Source of the DNA: Gammaproteobacteria bacterium
Lineage (GTDB): Bacteria; Pseudomonadota; Gammaproteobacteria; Enterobacterales; Permianibacteraceae
NCBI GenBank assembly: GCA_016182845.1
Contig: JACPFT010000015.1
Coordinates: 1 to 64,000, forward strand
Direction: 5' to 3'
Length of the DNA stretch: 64,000 nt
A model generated the notes under the pieces. The model was not told where the DNA came from. It saw only the letters and a program-made list of their open reading frames with translations, and did not search any database. Below, one piece after another: positions 53,587 to 62,656 of this stretch. Position numbers and translations under genes: made by a program. Position 1 is the stretch's first letter. Each line of letters begins with the position of its first letter.

Positions 53587-54885
53587 TCAGGCCTCCAGCA
53601 GGGCCCTGGCGATGGTCCGGAAGCCCAGCGCCGTCGCTCCCGCGCCCCAGAGGCCGTTGTCGCTGTCGGCGAAGGCGCCGGCCAGATCCACATGCACCCA
53701 GCCCTGGCCCTCATTGGCCACGAAGCGCGACAGGAAACCGGCGGCATTGCTGGCGCCGCCGGCGCCGCCGCCCTTCACCGGCTTGGAATTGGCGGTGTCG
53801 GCATAGGGGCTGGGGCAGGCGCTCTGGTGGAAGCCTTCCAGGGGCAGGGCCCAGTGGCGCTCGTTCTCGGCGCGGCCGTGGCCCAGATAAGCCTCGCGCA
53901 TGCCCTCGTCCAGGCTGAACACGGCATTGTAGTCGGTGCCCAGGGCTGTGACCGCCGCCCCGGTCAGGGTGGCGGCGTCGATGACCAGCGGCGCACCGCT
54001 GGCGGCGGCGTCCAGGAGGCCGTCGGCCAGGACCAGGCGGCCTTCCGCGTCGGTATTGACGATCTCCACGCTCACGCCGTTGCGGTAGCTGAGAATGTCG
54101 CCCAGCTTGTAGGCATGGCCGGACACCAGGTTTTCCGCACAGCACAGGAAGAGCTGCACGCGCTTATTGAGGCCGCGGGCGATGGCCAGCCCCAAGCCGG
54201 CGGTGACCGTGGCCGCGCCGCCCATATCGCATTTCATGGTGAGCATGCCTAAGGATTCCTTGAGCGAATAGCCACCGGAATCGAAGGTGATGCCCTTGCC
54301 CACCAGGGCCGCCGCCACGGGCGCATCGGCCTCGCCGCTGGGATTGAAGTCCAGGATCAACAGGGCCGGAGGCCGGCTGGAACCGCGTCCCACGTTCCAC
54401 AGGCCGGCATAACCGCCCTCGCGCAGGGCCTCGCCGCTGACGATACGGTGGCTGACCTTCCCCGGCGCCAACTCGGACAGGAAGCCCGCCGCCGCCTCGC
54501 ACAGGCCCAGAGGCGCGATGTCCTCGGGCGTGCCGTTGACCATGCGCCGCAGCCAGGCGGTGTTGTGCCGGCGCGCCCGCAATTCGGCGGACTCGGCCTC
54601 GGGCAGGGGCGCGAACGCGACGCCGTCCAGGTTCTTGGCCGAGGTGAAGCCCTGGTACAGCGCCCATTGCGCCTCCAGGTCCCAGCCCTCGCCGGCCAGG
54701 GCCACGGACGGCAGGCCCAGGGCGCCCAGGCGCCGCCCGGCCTGCTGGATGCGCCGCAGGCGCTCGGCCGCCTTGTCGCCGGCATGGACCCGGAAGCCTT
54801 CGCCCGCCGCGCTCAACACCGGGTTCTTGCCCCAGGCCTCGTCGGCCGCCTGCATGCTGAGCTGGACGCTCACGCTAGTCGCCAT
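53587..54885 (-). CDS. M17 leucyl aminopeptidase (PepB-like)
   Basis: 432 residues from ATG 54885 (GAGGAG upstream). Metallo-aminopeptidase with metal-binding motifs GKGITFDSGGYSLK and the signature VNTDAEGRLVLADGL. Length and N-terminus are closer to PepB than to PepA (about 500 residues). It hydrolyses N-terminal residues from peptides in the cytoplasm. The extended frame upstream is fortuitous. Likely transcribed independently; the strong repeat between it and rimB separates the operons. Confidence 0.9.
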   Translation of the reverse strand: MATSVSVQLSMQAADEAWGKNPVLSAAGEGFRVHAGDKAAERLRRIQQAGRRLGALGLPSVALAGEGWDLEAQWALYQGFTSAKNLDGVAFAPLPEAESAELRARRHNTAWLRRMVNGTPEDIAPLGLCEAAAGFLSELAPGKVSHRIVSGEALREGGYAGLWNVGRGSSRPPALLILDFNPSGEADAPVAAALVGKGITFDSGGYSLKESLGMLTMKCDMGGAATVTAGLGLAIARGLNKRVQLFLCCAENLVSGHAYKLGDILSYRNGVSVEIVNTDAEGRLVLADGLLDAAASGAPLVIDAATLTGAAVTALGTDYNAVFSLDEGMREAYLGHGRAENERHWALPLEGFHQSACPSPYADTANSKPVKGGGAGGASNAAGFLSRFVANEGQGWVHVDLAGAFADSDNGLWGAGATALGFRTIARALLEA

Positions 54886-55238
54886 ATCCACCACTCCTCG
54901 TTGTTGCTCCGGTCGCCGGCCCGCAGGCCGACCCCGATAAAGCCCGATTATCGACGAGACGCCGCCAAAACGTAGCCCGAGGGCTGGCCTGGGCAGCATC
55001 ATCAAAACATTTCATTGGTTGCCGTGAACACCGCTTACTAGACTATGAGCGGTTGCCGCAGACATGCCGCAATCCCTCCCGCGCAGGACAAGGCGGCGCA
55101 TCTTTGCATGCTCCCGCCGCGTTTTGCTCCGCGCCCGCAGGTTTGGTCCTCACGACGCAAGCCCAATCCCGCTTGGTCAGCTTCCAGTTTGCAAAAACCG
55201 GGCGGCCGTCCTGCGCCCATCGCATGGAGATTCCGATT
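54886..55238. other. Intergenic region between pepB and the orphan small protein
   Basis: 353 bases with no convincing gene. Overlapping open frames of 80-100 codons on both strands exist but are low-complexity translations of GC-rich sequence. It must hold the divergent promoters of pepB and the 130-residue gene; a weak TTGCCG (55019) with CTATGA about 18 bases later is the only sigma-70-like pair I see. No repeat or RNA element is recognised. Confidence 0.5.
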
Positions 55239-55631
55239 ATGGCCAGCATCACCGAGCTCAAGCTCAGCATCAACCACAACCACACCACCAAGACCGCCAC
55301 CCCGCTCGTCACCGGGAAGATCGCCTTCTCGGCCTATGAGCTGAACCAGATGAAGGAAGGCTTGAAATTCCGCCTGAAGGTCCAGCTCTGGGGCGAGGAC
55401 AGCGGCCTGACCGGCGCCGATGATTATTTGTACACTTTCGACAAGATCATCTACTACCCCGACAAGAGCCCTACGGCCCTGGAAAGCTTCACCTTCGAAA
55501 AGACCCTGGGCGAAGGCCTGCTGGACGAGGACCTGGGTACCGACGAAGTCTATGCCAAGGCCTTACTGAGCAATCTCTACACCCTGGTGACGGTCAAGAA
55601 GTCGTCCAATATCGTGACGCACAGCTTCTGA
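55239..55631 (+). CDS. Orphan 130-residue protein
   Basis: 130 residues from ATG 55239 (GGAGA eight bases upstream). No signal peptide, no cysteine, no membrane segment. Sequence is beta-rich with regular hydrophobic alternation: SITELKLSINHNHTTKTATP, FRLKVQLWGEDSGL, YLYTFDKIIYYPDKSP, YTLVTVKKSSNIVTH. I do not recognise a family. Isolated between pepB and ribA. The codon use resembles the neighbours, so it is probably native and expressed. Confidence 0.7.
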   Translation: MASITELKLSINHNHTTKTATPLVTGKIAFSAYELNQMKEGLKFRLKVQLWGEDSGLTGADDYLYTFDKIIYYPDKSPTALESFTFEKTLGEGLLDEDLGTDEVYAKALLSNLYTLVTVKKSSNIVTHSF

Positions 55632-55710
55632 TCCGCGACGGCCGGGGCACGCAGGTCGCGTGCTCCGGTTTTCCACTCCCATTCCGGGATTCGCACGGCT
55701 CCGCCCTTGC

Positions 55711-56295
55711 TCACAGCATATGCCCGAGCTTGCCGGATTTCGTGGCCAGGTAACGGGCGTTATGGGGATTGCCGCCGACCTTGAGGGGCACGCGCTCCGC
55801 GACGACGATTCCCGCCACTTCCAGGGCGCGCACCTTGCGCGGGTTATTGGTCATCAGGCGCACCTGCTTGATGCCCAGCAGCTCCAGGATCTCGCGCGCC
55901 GCCCGGTAATCGCGCTGATCGGCGCCGAACCCCAGGCGCTCGTTGGCTTCCACCGTGTCGAGGCCGGTGTCCTGTAGGGCGTAGGCGCGGATCTTGTTCA
56001 TCAAGCCTATGCCCCGGCCTTCCTGGTTCAGGTAGACGATGACGCCGCGTCCGGCCTCGGCGATGCGTTGCATGGCCGCCTCCAGCTGGGCGCCGCAGTC
56101 GCAGCGCAGGGAAAACAGGGCGTCGCCGGTCAGGCAGGAGGAATGCACCCGGACCAGGACCGGCTCTTCGCCGGACAAATCCCCCATGACCAGGGCGATA
56201 TGCTCCTCGCCGGTCTCGTCGTCGCGGAAGCCGTGCAGGGTGAACACCCCGTGAGCGGTGGGCAGGAGGGCATGGGCAAGCGGGGAGTAACTCAT
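55711..56295 (-). CDS. ribA: GTP cyclohydrolase II
   Basis: Opens GTP for riboflavin synthesis. 194 residues from ATG 56295 (AAGG eight bases upstream; a GTG two codons earlier is possible). Zinc-binding cysteines in [20 protein letters not shown]; catalytic [12 protein letters not shown] motif and [11 protein letters not shown]. Monofunctional RibA, without a fused RibB. No other rib gene nearby. Confidence 0.96.
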   Translation of the reverse strand: MSYSPLAHALLPTAHGVFTLHGFRDDETGEEHIALVMGDLSGEEPVLVRVHSSCLTGDALFSLRCDCGAQLEAAMQRIAEAGRGVIVYLNQEGRGIGLMNKIRAYALQDTGLDTVEANERLGFGADQRDYRAAREILELLGIKQVRLMTNNPRKVRALEVAGIVVAERVPLKVGGNPHNARYLATKSGKLGHML

Positions 56296-56550
56296 GGGCA
56301 CAGCCTTGGGCAGGGGAAGCGGCCGATATGGGGGCAGCCCCCCACGTACACAAGAGCTAGTTTACACAAGCATCGCCCTGGCACTGTCATCTAGCTTGGC
56401 TACACTGGTCCAATCTGCCCCGTTTGCGGGCTGGCAGCGCAGCCGGAAACCGGTTATCGTCAGGCGCTAAACGCGGTTCAAATAATTGAACGCACCCGAA
56501 CGATTCACAACTTATCCACAGACCTAAGAAAACAAGACCCAGGGGAAGCC

Positions 56551-58743
56551 ATGACTCTCAACCGCCGCCATTTCCTGCATACCGTCACCTTGTCCGCAAG
56601 CGCCATCGCCACCGCCTCCTTGACCGGCTGCGGCGGCGGAGGCGGCGGCTCCGGCGTGGTGCAAGTACCCAGCTCCGGGGTCTCGGTCAAGCCCGAGTTC
56701 TTTCCCCAGTCGGTAGCCTCCGGCGACCCGCGCCCGTCCAGCGTGATCCTGTGGACGCGCATCGTCGACGCCGGCCGCAGCGGCGACATCCCCCTGACCC
56801 TGCAGCTGGCCGCCGATGCCGGGTTCACCACCGTCCTGGGCAGCTTCGATCTCACCGCCTTCGCCGAGGCCGATTACACCCTGAAGGTCCGCGTCGGCAG
56901 CCTGCCGGCGGATTTCCGCTTCTATTACCGCTTCGTCTACGTCAAGGACGGCCAGTTCCTGTCCTCCAAGACCGGCCGTACCCGTACCGCCCCTGCGACC
57001 GGCTCGACCCGTGCCGTGAAATTCGCCTACGCCTCCTGCCAGGACTTCAACGGCCGCTATTACAACCCCTATCTGAAGCTCCTGGACCAGGACCTGGATT
57101 TCGTCGTGCACCTGGGCGACTACATCTACGAGACCACCGGCGATCCGCGTTTCCAGACCCCCACCGCCGAGCGCCAGGTCAGCTTCACCGACACCGCCGG
57201 CGCCGTGGCGCTGGGCAGCGCCGATGCCCGCTTCTATGCCGCCCAATCCCTGTCCAATTACCGCGAGCTGTACAAGACCTATCGCGGCGACACGCTCCTG
57301 CAAAAGGTCCAGGAGCTTTTCCCCATCATCGCCATCTGGGACGATCACGAATTCGCCGACGACTCCTGGGGGGCCACGGCCTCCCATAGCGACGGCCGCG
57401 AGAACGAGAAGAACGAGACGCGCAAGCGCAATGCCGAACAGGCCTGGTTCGAATACATGCCGGTGGACCCCTCCGCCGGCGCCAGCACCGGAGCCCTGGG
57501 CGTGCAGATCTCCGAACTCTATCCGAACAGCAAGATCTACCGGGAGTTCCGCTTCGGCACCAACGTCCATTTGATGATGACCGACTTCCGAACCTACCGT
57601 CCGGACCACCTCATCGCCGAAGACGCCTTCCCGGGCACCATCGCCGTGGATCGCCTGAACCTGAGCATCCTGCTCGGCAATATCGGCATCCCCTACGAGG
57701 CCGCCAAGGCCAAGTTCGACCCCTATGTGGCCATCGACGCAGCGCCTTGGGATGCCTACAAGCCGGTGCTCATCGGCGTCGCCACCCAGGGCTACATGGC
57801 CGAGGGCCTGGCCCAGGCCGATGCCGCCGCCAAGGCCGCCTCGGTTATCAAGGGCAATCTTTCCACCACCGTGATCAACCAGTTCATCGCCAAGTACAAT
57901 GCTGCCGTGCCCGAAGCCATGCGCGTCGCGCCCATCGCCCCGGAAGTCCTGGCCAGCCTGGACACGGGCATTTCCTATGCCTTCCTGGGCAAGACCAGCC
58001 TGTTCGGCAACCTGGGCGCCCGCTATTTCGCGGTCAAGGACACTTTCGACCTGTTCGCGGCCTACAAGTACAACCTGGTGTCCAACACCACCCAGGATGC
58101 CCTGGGCCTGTTCCAGGAAGACTGGCTGAAGTCCGCCATCGGCGGCTCGCCGGCCCGCTGGAAGATCGTCGGCTCCTCGGTGGCCTGGACCAAGCTCTTG
58201 CTGGATCTCTCCAACCCGGCCTTCGGCGTGCCGGCGCCCTTCAACCAGAAGTTCTACCTGAACCTGGACCACTGGGACGGCTTCGGCAATCGCCGCGACG
58301 CCCTGCTCGGCTCCACCTTCAAGAACAGCCCGGGCACGGTGATCATCTCCGGCGACATCCATTCCGCCTTCGTCACCGACCACGGCCAGGGCACCATCGA
58401 GTTCACCGGTCCCTCCGTGTCCTCCGGAACCTTCACCGACATCATCCGCCGCACGGTGGAGGCCGATCCGGTCTTAAGCCAGCTGCCGGCCGCCGGCCAG
58501 CTCGTCGCCAGCCTCGCGCCGCTGATGCAGCAGGCCTACCCGGCCATCAAGTACGCCAATTCCACCAGCCACGGCGTCGTGATCATGACCGCCGCCGCCG
58601 ACGGCCTGAGCGCGGATTACTACGAACTGCCGGAAGCCACGGAAAGCCAGAACCTCTACGCCGACGCCGCCGGCGCCATCGCCCAGATGCAGGTTCGCAA
58701 GTTCAAGGTGAATAGCCAGAACAAGCTGGAGATCCTGGGCTGA
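56551..58743 (+). CDS. PhoD-like alkaline phosphatase
   Basis: Secreted phosphodiesterase/phosphatase releasing phosphate from organic esters. 730 residues. Twin-arginine signal LNRRHFLHTV followed by a hydrophobic stretch and LTGC plus a glycine run (GGGGGGSG), so both a Tat leader and a lipobox-like cysteine are present: possibly a Tat-exported lipoprotein. PhoD N-terminal domain about 45-145; catalytic domain with HLGDYIYE, WDDHEFADDSW and ISGDIHSAF (metal ligands). ATG 56551 with AGGGGA upstream. Followed by palindromic repeats. Confidence 0.92.
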   Translation: MTLNRRHFLHTVTLSASAIATASLTGCGGGGGGSGVVQVPSSGVSVKPEFFPQSVASGDPRPSSVILWTRIVDAGRSGDIPLTLQLAADAGFTTVLGSFDLTAFAEADYTLKVRVGSLPADFRFYYRFVYVKDGQFLSSKTGRTRTAPATGSTRAVKFAYASCQDFNGRYYNPYLKLLDQDLDFVVHLGDYIYETTGDPRFQTPTAERQVSFTDTAGAVALGSADARFYAAQSLSNYRELYKTYRGDTLLQKVQELFPIIAIWDDHEFADDSWGATASHSDGRENEKNETRKRNAEQAWFEYMPVDPSAGASTGALGVQISELYPNSKIYREFRFGTNVHLMMTDFRTYRPDHLIAEDAFPGTIAVDRLNLSILLGNIGIPYEAAKAKFDPYVAIDAAPWDAYKPVLIGVATQGYMAEGLAQADAAAKAASVIKGNLSTTVINQFIAKYNAAVPEAMRVAPIAPEVLASLDTGISYAFLGKTSLFGNLGARYFAVKDTFDLFAAYKYNLVSNTTQDALGLFQEDWLKSAIGGSPARWKIVGSSVAWTKLLLDLSNPAFGVPAPFNQKFYLNLDHWDGFGNRRDALLGSTFKNSPGTVIISGDIHSAFVTDHGQGTIEFTGPSVSSGTFTDIIRRTVEADPVLSQLPAAGQLVASLAPLMQQAYPAIKYANSTSHGVVIMTAAADGLSADYYELPEATESQNLYADAAGAIAQMQVRKFKVNSQNKLEILG

Positions 58744-58744
58744 G

Positions 58745-58858
58745 GCCCCTCTCCCCAACCGGCCCCCTCGCTTCGCTCTCCCCCGCAAGGGGAGAGGGGC
58801 AAAAGCAGCGCATCTCTTGTCCCCTCTCCCTTGATGGGAGAGGGCTAGGGAGAGGGAG
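58745..58858. repeat. Tandem GC-rich palindromes (CCCTCTCCCC family), copies 3 and 4
   Basis: Two adjacent inverted repeats: CCCCTCTCCCC...GGGGAGAGGGGC (58747-58800) and CCCCTCTCCCTTGATGGGAG with AGGGCTAGGGAGAGGGA (58820-58857). They lie between phoD and the convergent DUF3187 gene and could form strong RNA stems in both directions. Confidence 0.8.
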
Positions 58859-58944
58859 ATCTTCGGTCGCCCGCCGGGGCGAGACCCGGCCGTGCGTCCG
58901 TAATTAACGACCCTAAGCTGCCGGCCCCCACCTAACGGCAGTTC

Positions 58945-60006
58945 TCAAAACTCCATCCCCACCGCCACATGCAGACTCAAATCCGCCGAGGTGTCCAGGT
59001 TCACCAGGTTCTCGCTCAAGCCCAGGCTGTAATACCCGGCGTCCTCGCCGAAGCGCAGGCTGATGCTGGCCTGGTAGCTGTCGTCGGCCAGGTTCTCCTC
59101 GACCTTGCCCGGATCGAACAGGCTCTGGGTCCCGGTGATGGCGGTGAGAATGTGCAGATCCCGAGACCAGCGATAGACGTGATCGACCCGGAGCTGGTAC
59201 AGCCGCTCGCGCAGGCTGGAGGGAAACAGGGGCGAATCACCCAGTTGGATGGCATGGGCGCTGAATAGCCAGTGCTGGTTCTCTCCGGCCCAAGCCAGGC
59301 TGGCCTGCAGGCCGACATCGTCATCGCCGCTGGCGTAGAAGTAACTGGCGTCCTGGGTCGAGAGCTTCGCCGCCGCCTGCAACTCCAGGCGCCAGACATC
59401 GGACAGCGCCTGACCGTAGCGCAGGCCCAGGACCGGATCGCCCAGGCCGCTGCGCTTGTCGGGCTCGAGCAGCAGAACCTCGTCCCGGCCCAAGCGCAGC
59501 GCCGCCTGGAATTGGTCGCGCTCCATGATGTCCCGGTCGGCGCTGCCGAAACCGAAAACATCATGAAACCCTTCGATCAGCCCATCGAACACCCCGCCGC
59601 CGTTGGCCTGGCCGTTGATATCCAAGTAGGCGCTGAGGCTGTCGCTCACCCCGTATTCCAGCCAGACATGAGCCTGGCTGAATTCGCCGTCGAGATAATA
59701 AAACTCATCGGAAAACCCGGCGAACAGCCGCTGGCCGTCTTCGGCGGAAATCGGCTCGTCATGGCCACGGAATTCCAGATAGCCCTTGGGCCAGTCGCTG
59801 AGGATGAAGACATTGCTATGACTGAGCGAAGCGCGCAGGGCCCATTCGCCGGCCTTGAGTCCTTCGCTGCGCGGCGCCGCCATCTGCAGGCTGAGGGCGG
59901 AAAACGGCGAGGCCAGGGGTAGATTTTCCGGCTCCGCGCCGGCCTGGGCCGTCGACGTGGTCAGGAGCAAAAGCCCAGAGCAAAAAAAACAGAGGCGAGA
60001 CGGCAT
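58945..60006 (-). CDS. DUF3187 family outer membrane protein
   Basis: 353 residues from ATG 60006 (GGAG six bases upstream). Signal peptide (1 to about 23, ending STAQA). The mature protein alternates aromatic/hydrophobic strands and ends in VAVGMEF with C-terminal Phe, as expected of a beta-barrel. Matches the DUF3187 pattern (SGLGDPVLGLRYG, RLYQLRVDHVYR, SLGLSENLVNLDTSADL). Function unknown. Stand-alone. Confidence 0.82.
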   Translation of the reverse strand: MPSRLCFFCSGLLLLTTSTAQAGAEPENLPLASPFSALSLQMAAPRSEGLKAGEWALRASLSHSNVFILSDWPKGYLEFRGHDEPISAEDGQRLFAGFSDEFYYLDGEFSQAHVWLEYGVSDSLSAYLDINGQANGGGVFDGLIEGFHDVFGFGSADRDIMERDQFQAALRLGRDEVLLLEPDKRSGLGDPVLGLRYGQALSDVWRLELQAAAKLSTQDASYFYASGDDDVGLQASLAWAGENQHWLFSAHAIQLGDSPLFPSSLRERLYQLRVDHVYRWSRDLHILTAITGTQSLFDPGKVEENLADDSYQASISLRFGEDAGYYSLGLSENLVNLDTSADLSLHVAVGMEF

Positions 60007-60064
60007 AGCCACTCCATGGATTGTTGTTTTTCCTGAGTGTAGCCGCTGCCGCCCTCAAGCCCGA

Positions 60065-60559
60065 TTATTTGAGTGAGGCGCGCAGCATCCAGGCCTGTTT
60101 GTCGTGGACCTCGATACGCGCCAGCAGCATGCCCGCCGAGACCTCGTCACCGGCCTCCTGGGCCAATCGAGCGGCCTTGTGCAAATTGGCTACCAGGCTC
60201 TCCTGGGATTTCAGCAGGTCATCGAGCATCTCGGCGGGCTTGCCGCCGCCCTTGCACTCCTTCAGCGCCGCCCGCTTGAGGATCTCGGCGAAGCTATGGG
60301 GCGCATAGTCGCCGAGGGCACGGATGCGCTCGGCCAGCGGATCCAGGGCCAGCCAGAGCTCGTTGTACTGGCCCTCGAAGAGCAGATGCAGGCTGTGGAA
60401 ATTCGGGCCCTCGATGTTCCAATGGGCGCCGTGGGTCTTCATATAGAGCACGAAGGTGTCGGCCAGGATGCCGTGCAGGGCGGCGGCGATATCCGCGCTC
60501 GCGGCGTCGCGTTTCTTGGCGGGTGCTTTGCTGGAAAGTTTGTTGGCGGTCTTGCTCAT
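60065..60559 (-). CDS. dps: Dps family ferritin-like DNA-binding protein
   Basis: 164 residues from ATG 60559. Ferroxidase residues visible in MKTHGAHWNIEGPNFHSLH and FEGQYNELWLALDPLAERI. The N-terminal tail is lysine-rich (KLSSKAPAKKRD), fitting DNA binding. Protects DNA by oxidising and storing iron. A possible promoter TTGCAA-16 bases-TAGAGT lies upstream on the minus strand. Divergent from the Rieske gene. Confidence 0.93.
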   Translation of the reverse strand: MSKTANKLSSKAPAKKRDAASADIAAALHGILADTFVLYMKTHGAHWNIEGPNFHSLHLLFEGQYNELWLALDPLAERIRALGDYAPHSFAEILKRAALKECKGGGKPAEMLDDLLKSQESLVANLHKAARLAQEAGDEVSAGMLLARIEVHDKQAWMLRASLK

Positions 60560-60708
60560 GGCGTTCTCCTCGTGCTCGGGTGTTGAACTTACTCTAGAAG
60601 CAACAACGCATTTTGCAAAATCAATCGCTACAACCAACAAAATAGCTTTTGACTATTAACATACCCAAGGCCATTGACAAGCGCATGCCGCTTTCCCAGC
60701 ATGGTCCC

Positions 60709-61026
60709 ATGAACATCCTCTGTTATCTCACCGAGATCCCCGATGGCCAGGCACGCGGCTTCTGCATCGGCGGCCGCGAGCTCATGGTCCTGCGCTTAGG
60801 GGTAGAGGCCAGGGCCTACGAGAACCACTGCCCCCATGTGGGCCTGCCCCTGGAATGGCAAGCGAACCAGTTCATGAGCCGGGACGGCGAATTCATCCAA
60901 TGCGCCAACCACGGCGCCCTGTTCGACAAGGCCAGCGGCTTGTGCATCTACGGCCCCTGCGCCGGCAAACGCCTGCGCCCCGTGGCCGTGGCCGTGGAGA
61001 ACGGCCGGGTGATCCTGGACGAATGA
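60709..61026 (+). CDS. Rieske [2Fe-2S] domain protein
   Basis: 105 residues; stand-alone Rieske domain. Ligands Cys-x-His in NHCPHVGLPL (about 41-50) and Cys-x-x-His in QCANHGALFD (about 69-78). Probably an electron-transfer ferredoxin-like component; partner unknown. ATG 60709 is chosen over an ATG 20 codons upstream for length agreement with family members. Often found immediately upstream of sfsA in betaproteobacteria and some gammaproteobacteria, as here. Confidence 0.88.
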   Translation: MNILCYLTEIPDGQARGFCIGGRELMVLRLGVEARAYENHCPHVGLPLEWQANQFMSRDGEFIQCANHGALFDKASGLCIYGPCAGKRLRPVAVAVENGRVILDE

Positions 61027-61037
61027 ATGGGAAGGGG

Positions 61038-61164
61038 ATTAACCGCGAAGGCCATGAAGGCAAGAACCTGATAAGAGGAAAAGGGGCCTGTCGCGGAGCA
61101 GGATGAAGCGTGGAGCTTGCTCACTCGTTTTTTCTTTGCGGCCTTCGCGGCCTTTGCGGTTAAT
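61038..61164. repeat. Dispersed palindromic repeat, family A copy 5
   Basis: ATTAACCGCGAAGGCCATGA at the left and GCGGCCTTTGCGGTTAAT at the right. It separates the Rieske gene from sfsA, starting 11 bases after the stop and ending 20 bases before the sfsA ATG. Confidence 0.88.
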
Positions 61165-61184
61165 CTCTTCACTTTTTAACATCC

Positions 61185-61880
61185 ATGCACTACCCCCAGC
61201 CTCTCGCCGCCGGCCGTTTCCTGCGCCGCTACAAACGCTTTTTCGCCGATATCGAAACCCCCGGCGGCATCATCACCGCCCATTGCGCCAACACGGGGTC
61301 CATGCGCAACTGCCTCGGCGAGGGCTGGACCGCCTGGTATTCCGACGTGGGCCCGGACACCAAGCGCAAGCTGCGCTACAGCCTGGAGCAGGTCCAGACC
61401 CCGGACGGCGCGCGCATCGGCCTCAACACCGGCCTGGCCAATGCCCTGGTGGCGGAGGCGATCCGCGCCGGACTCCTGCCCGGGATTCCTCGGGACTGCG
61501 AGCTGCGCCGGGAAGTCGCCTATGGTGAGGAAGGCAGCCGCATCGACCTCGTCGCCGATGGCTGTTACATCGAGGTGAAGAGCGTCACCCTGCGCGAAGA
61601 CGATGGCCGGGGCTATTTTCCCGACGCCCGCTCCGAGCGGGGCATTAAGCATCTGCGCGAGCTGGCGCGCTTGGCGCGAGATGGAATCCCGGCGCGCCTG
61701 GTCTATGCGGTGCAGCACACCGGCATCGCCAGCGTGCGCCCGGCGGAGCACATCGACCCGGCCTATGGCCAGGCCCTGCGCGCAGCAGCGTCCGCCGGCG
61801 TACACATCCAGGCCCTGGGCGCCGAGATCGACGCGCGCGGCATTCGGCTGGTGCGGGCGATTCCGGTGGAGCTCGCTTAG
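61185..61880 (+). CDS. sfsA: DNA/RNA nuclease SfsA
   Basis: 231 residues. Typical SfsA motifs: RRYKRFFADIETPGG, HCANTGSMRNCL, NTGLANALVAEAI, IEVKSVTLREDDGRGYFPDA and HLRELARLARDGIPARLVYA. First described from an effect on sugar fermentation, later linked to nuclease activity; the physiological role is unsettled. No clear ribosome-binding site because the repeat ends 20 bases upstream. The stop overlaps the convergent bufC stop by 4 bases. Confidence 0.95.
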   Translation: MHYPQPLAAGRFLRRYKRFFADIETPGGIITAHCANTGSMRNCLGEGWTAWYSDVGPDTKRKLRYSLEQVQTPDGARIGLNTGLANALVAEAIRAGLLPGIPRDCELRREVAYGEEGSRIDLVADGCYIEVKSVTLREDDGRGYFPDARSERGIKHLRELARLARDGIPARLVYAVQHTGIASVRPAEHIDPAYGQALRAAASAGVHIQALGAEIDARGIRLVRAIPVELA

Positions 61881-62656
61881 TCCCAGCTCAGGCCGCTCAG
61901 CCAGCCCGCATGCAGCCAGGTCTTGAGCAGGCTGGCGGCGCGCAGGGCCACGGCGCTCGGCTCATGCCAGGGCAGCAGCGCGGCGCAGACCTCGGGGAAG
62001 CCGCCGCCTCGGGCGAGCTGGGCGAAGGCCGCCGCCTCGTCGCTCTCCAGGCTGCGGTACTGGCAGACCCGCTCGGCATTGCGCCAGACGACGCTGGCCT
62101 GGGCTTCGGGCAGGCGCCGCGCCTCGGGTAGGGCCTCGCCCGCTTTCCAGGCCTTCCATAAGGCCAGGACGTTGAATTCGGATTCGACCCGCCACAGGGC
62201 CGGATGGAGCGCGAAGCTCAGGCTGGCCCAGGCCGCCGGCGGCAGAACCGCGATCTCGGCCTCGCCCAGGATCGGTGCCTCCGGGGCGTCGAAGACCTCG
62301 CAGAAGGCCCATTCGAAGGCCGCCAGTTCGGCCGCCCAGGGCCAGGCTTTCACGTTTTCCGGCTGCGCCAGGAAGGCCGGCAGCCGGGCGCCGAAATCCC
62401 GCAGGGTGAACGACGTAGAAGGATGCGTCGCCACATAGGCGGAAAACACGGCATCGGCCTCGGCGCCCAAGGCGGCCGCCAGGGCCGGAAAATCCTTGTG
62501 CAGCACGCCGGCCAGGCGCGCGCGATAGGCATGGGCATAGACCGCGAGGCGGGTGGGCGCATCGAAACCCGGCGTGCTGGGCACGGCCGCGAGGATGGCC
62601 GGGTCGCCGTGAAAAATGTACGCCTTGAGCGCTACTTGAGTTTGCGCGAGGTTCAT
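61877..62656 (-). CDS. bufC: BufC-like partner protein (DUF2063)
   Basis: 259 residues. N-terminal DUF2063 domain (about 5-100: NLAQTQVALKAYIFHGDPAI, YAHAYRARLAGVLHKDFPAL) thought to bind the precursor, and a C-terminal helical domain (about 125-255). In bufferin and methanobactin-type clusters this protein is the RiPP-recognition partner of the DUF692 enzyme. Start overlaps the bufB stop (ATGA). No cysteine-rich or catalytic motif is seen. Identification follows from domain and operon context. Confidence 0.85.
   Translation of the reverse strand: MNLAQTQVALKAYIFHGDPAILAAVPSTPGFDAPTRLAVYAHAYRARLAGVLHKDFPALAAALGAEADAVFSAYVATHPSTSFTLRDFGARLPAFLAQPENVKAWPWAAELAAFEWAFCEVFDAPEAPILGEAEIAVLPPAAWASLSFALHPALWRVESEFNVLALWKAWKAGEALPEARRLPEAQASVVWRNAERVCQYRSLESDEAAAFAQLARGGGFPEVCAALLPWHEPSAVALRAASLLKTWLHAGWLSGLSWD

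Noticed and set aside
55038-55344. Four overlapping open frames of 80-99 codons before the orphan 130-residue gene
   Set aside because: Low-complexity translations of GC-rich DNA without ribosome-binding sites; the best start of the true frame is 55239.
56384-56401. Possible Pho box (CTGTCAT then CTTGGCT) upstream of phoD
   Set aside because: Only the first half matches the PhoB direct-repeat consensus; the second half is poor. Not listed as a feature, though PhoB control of phoD would be expected.
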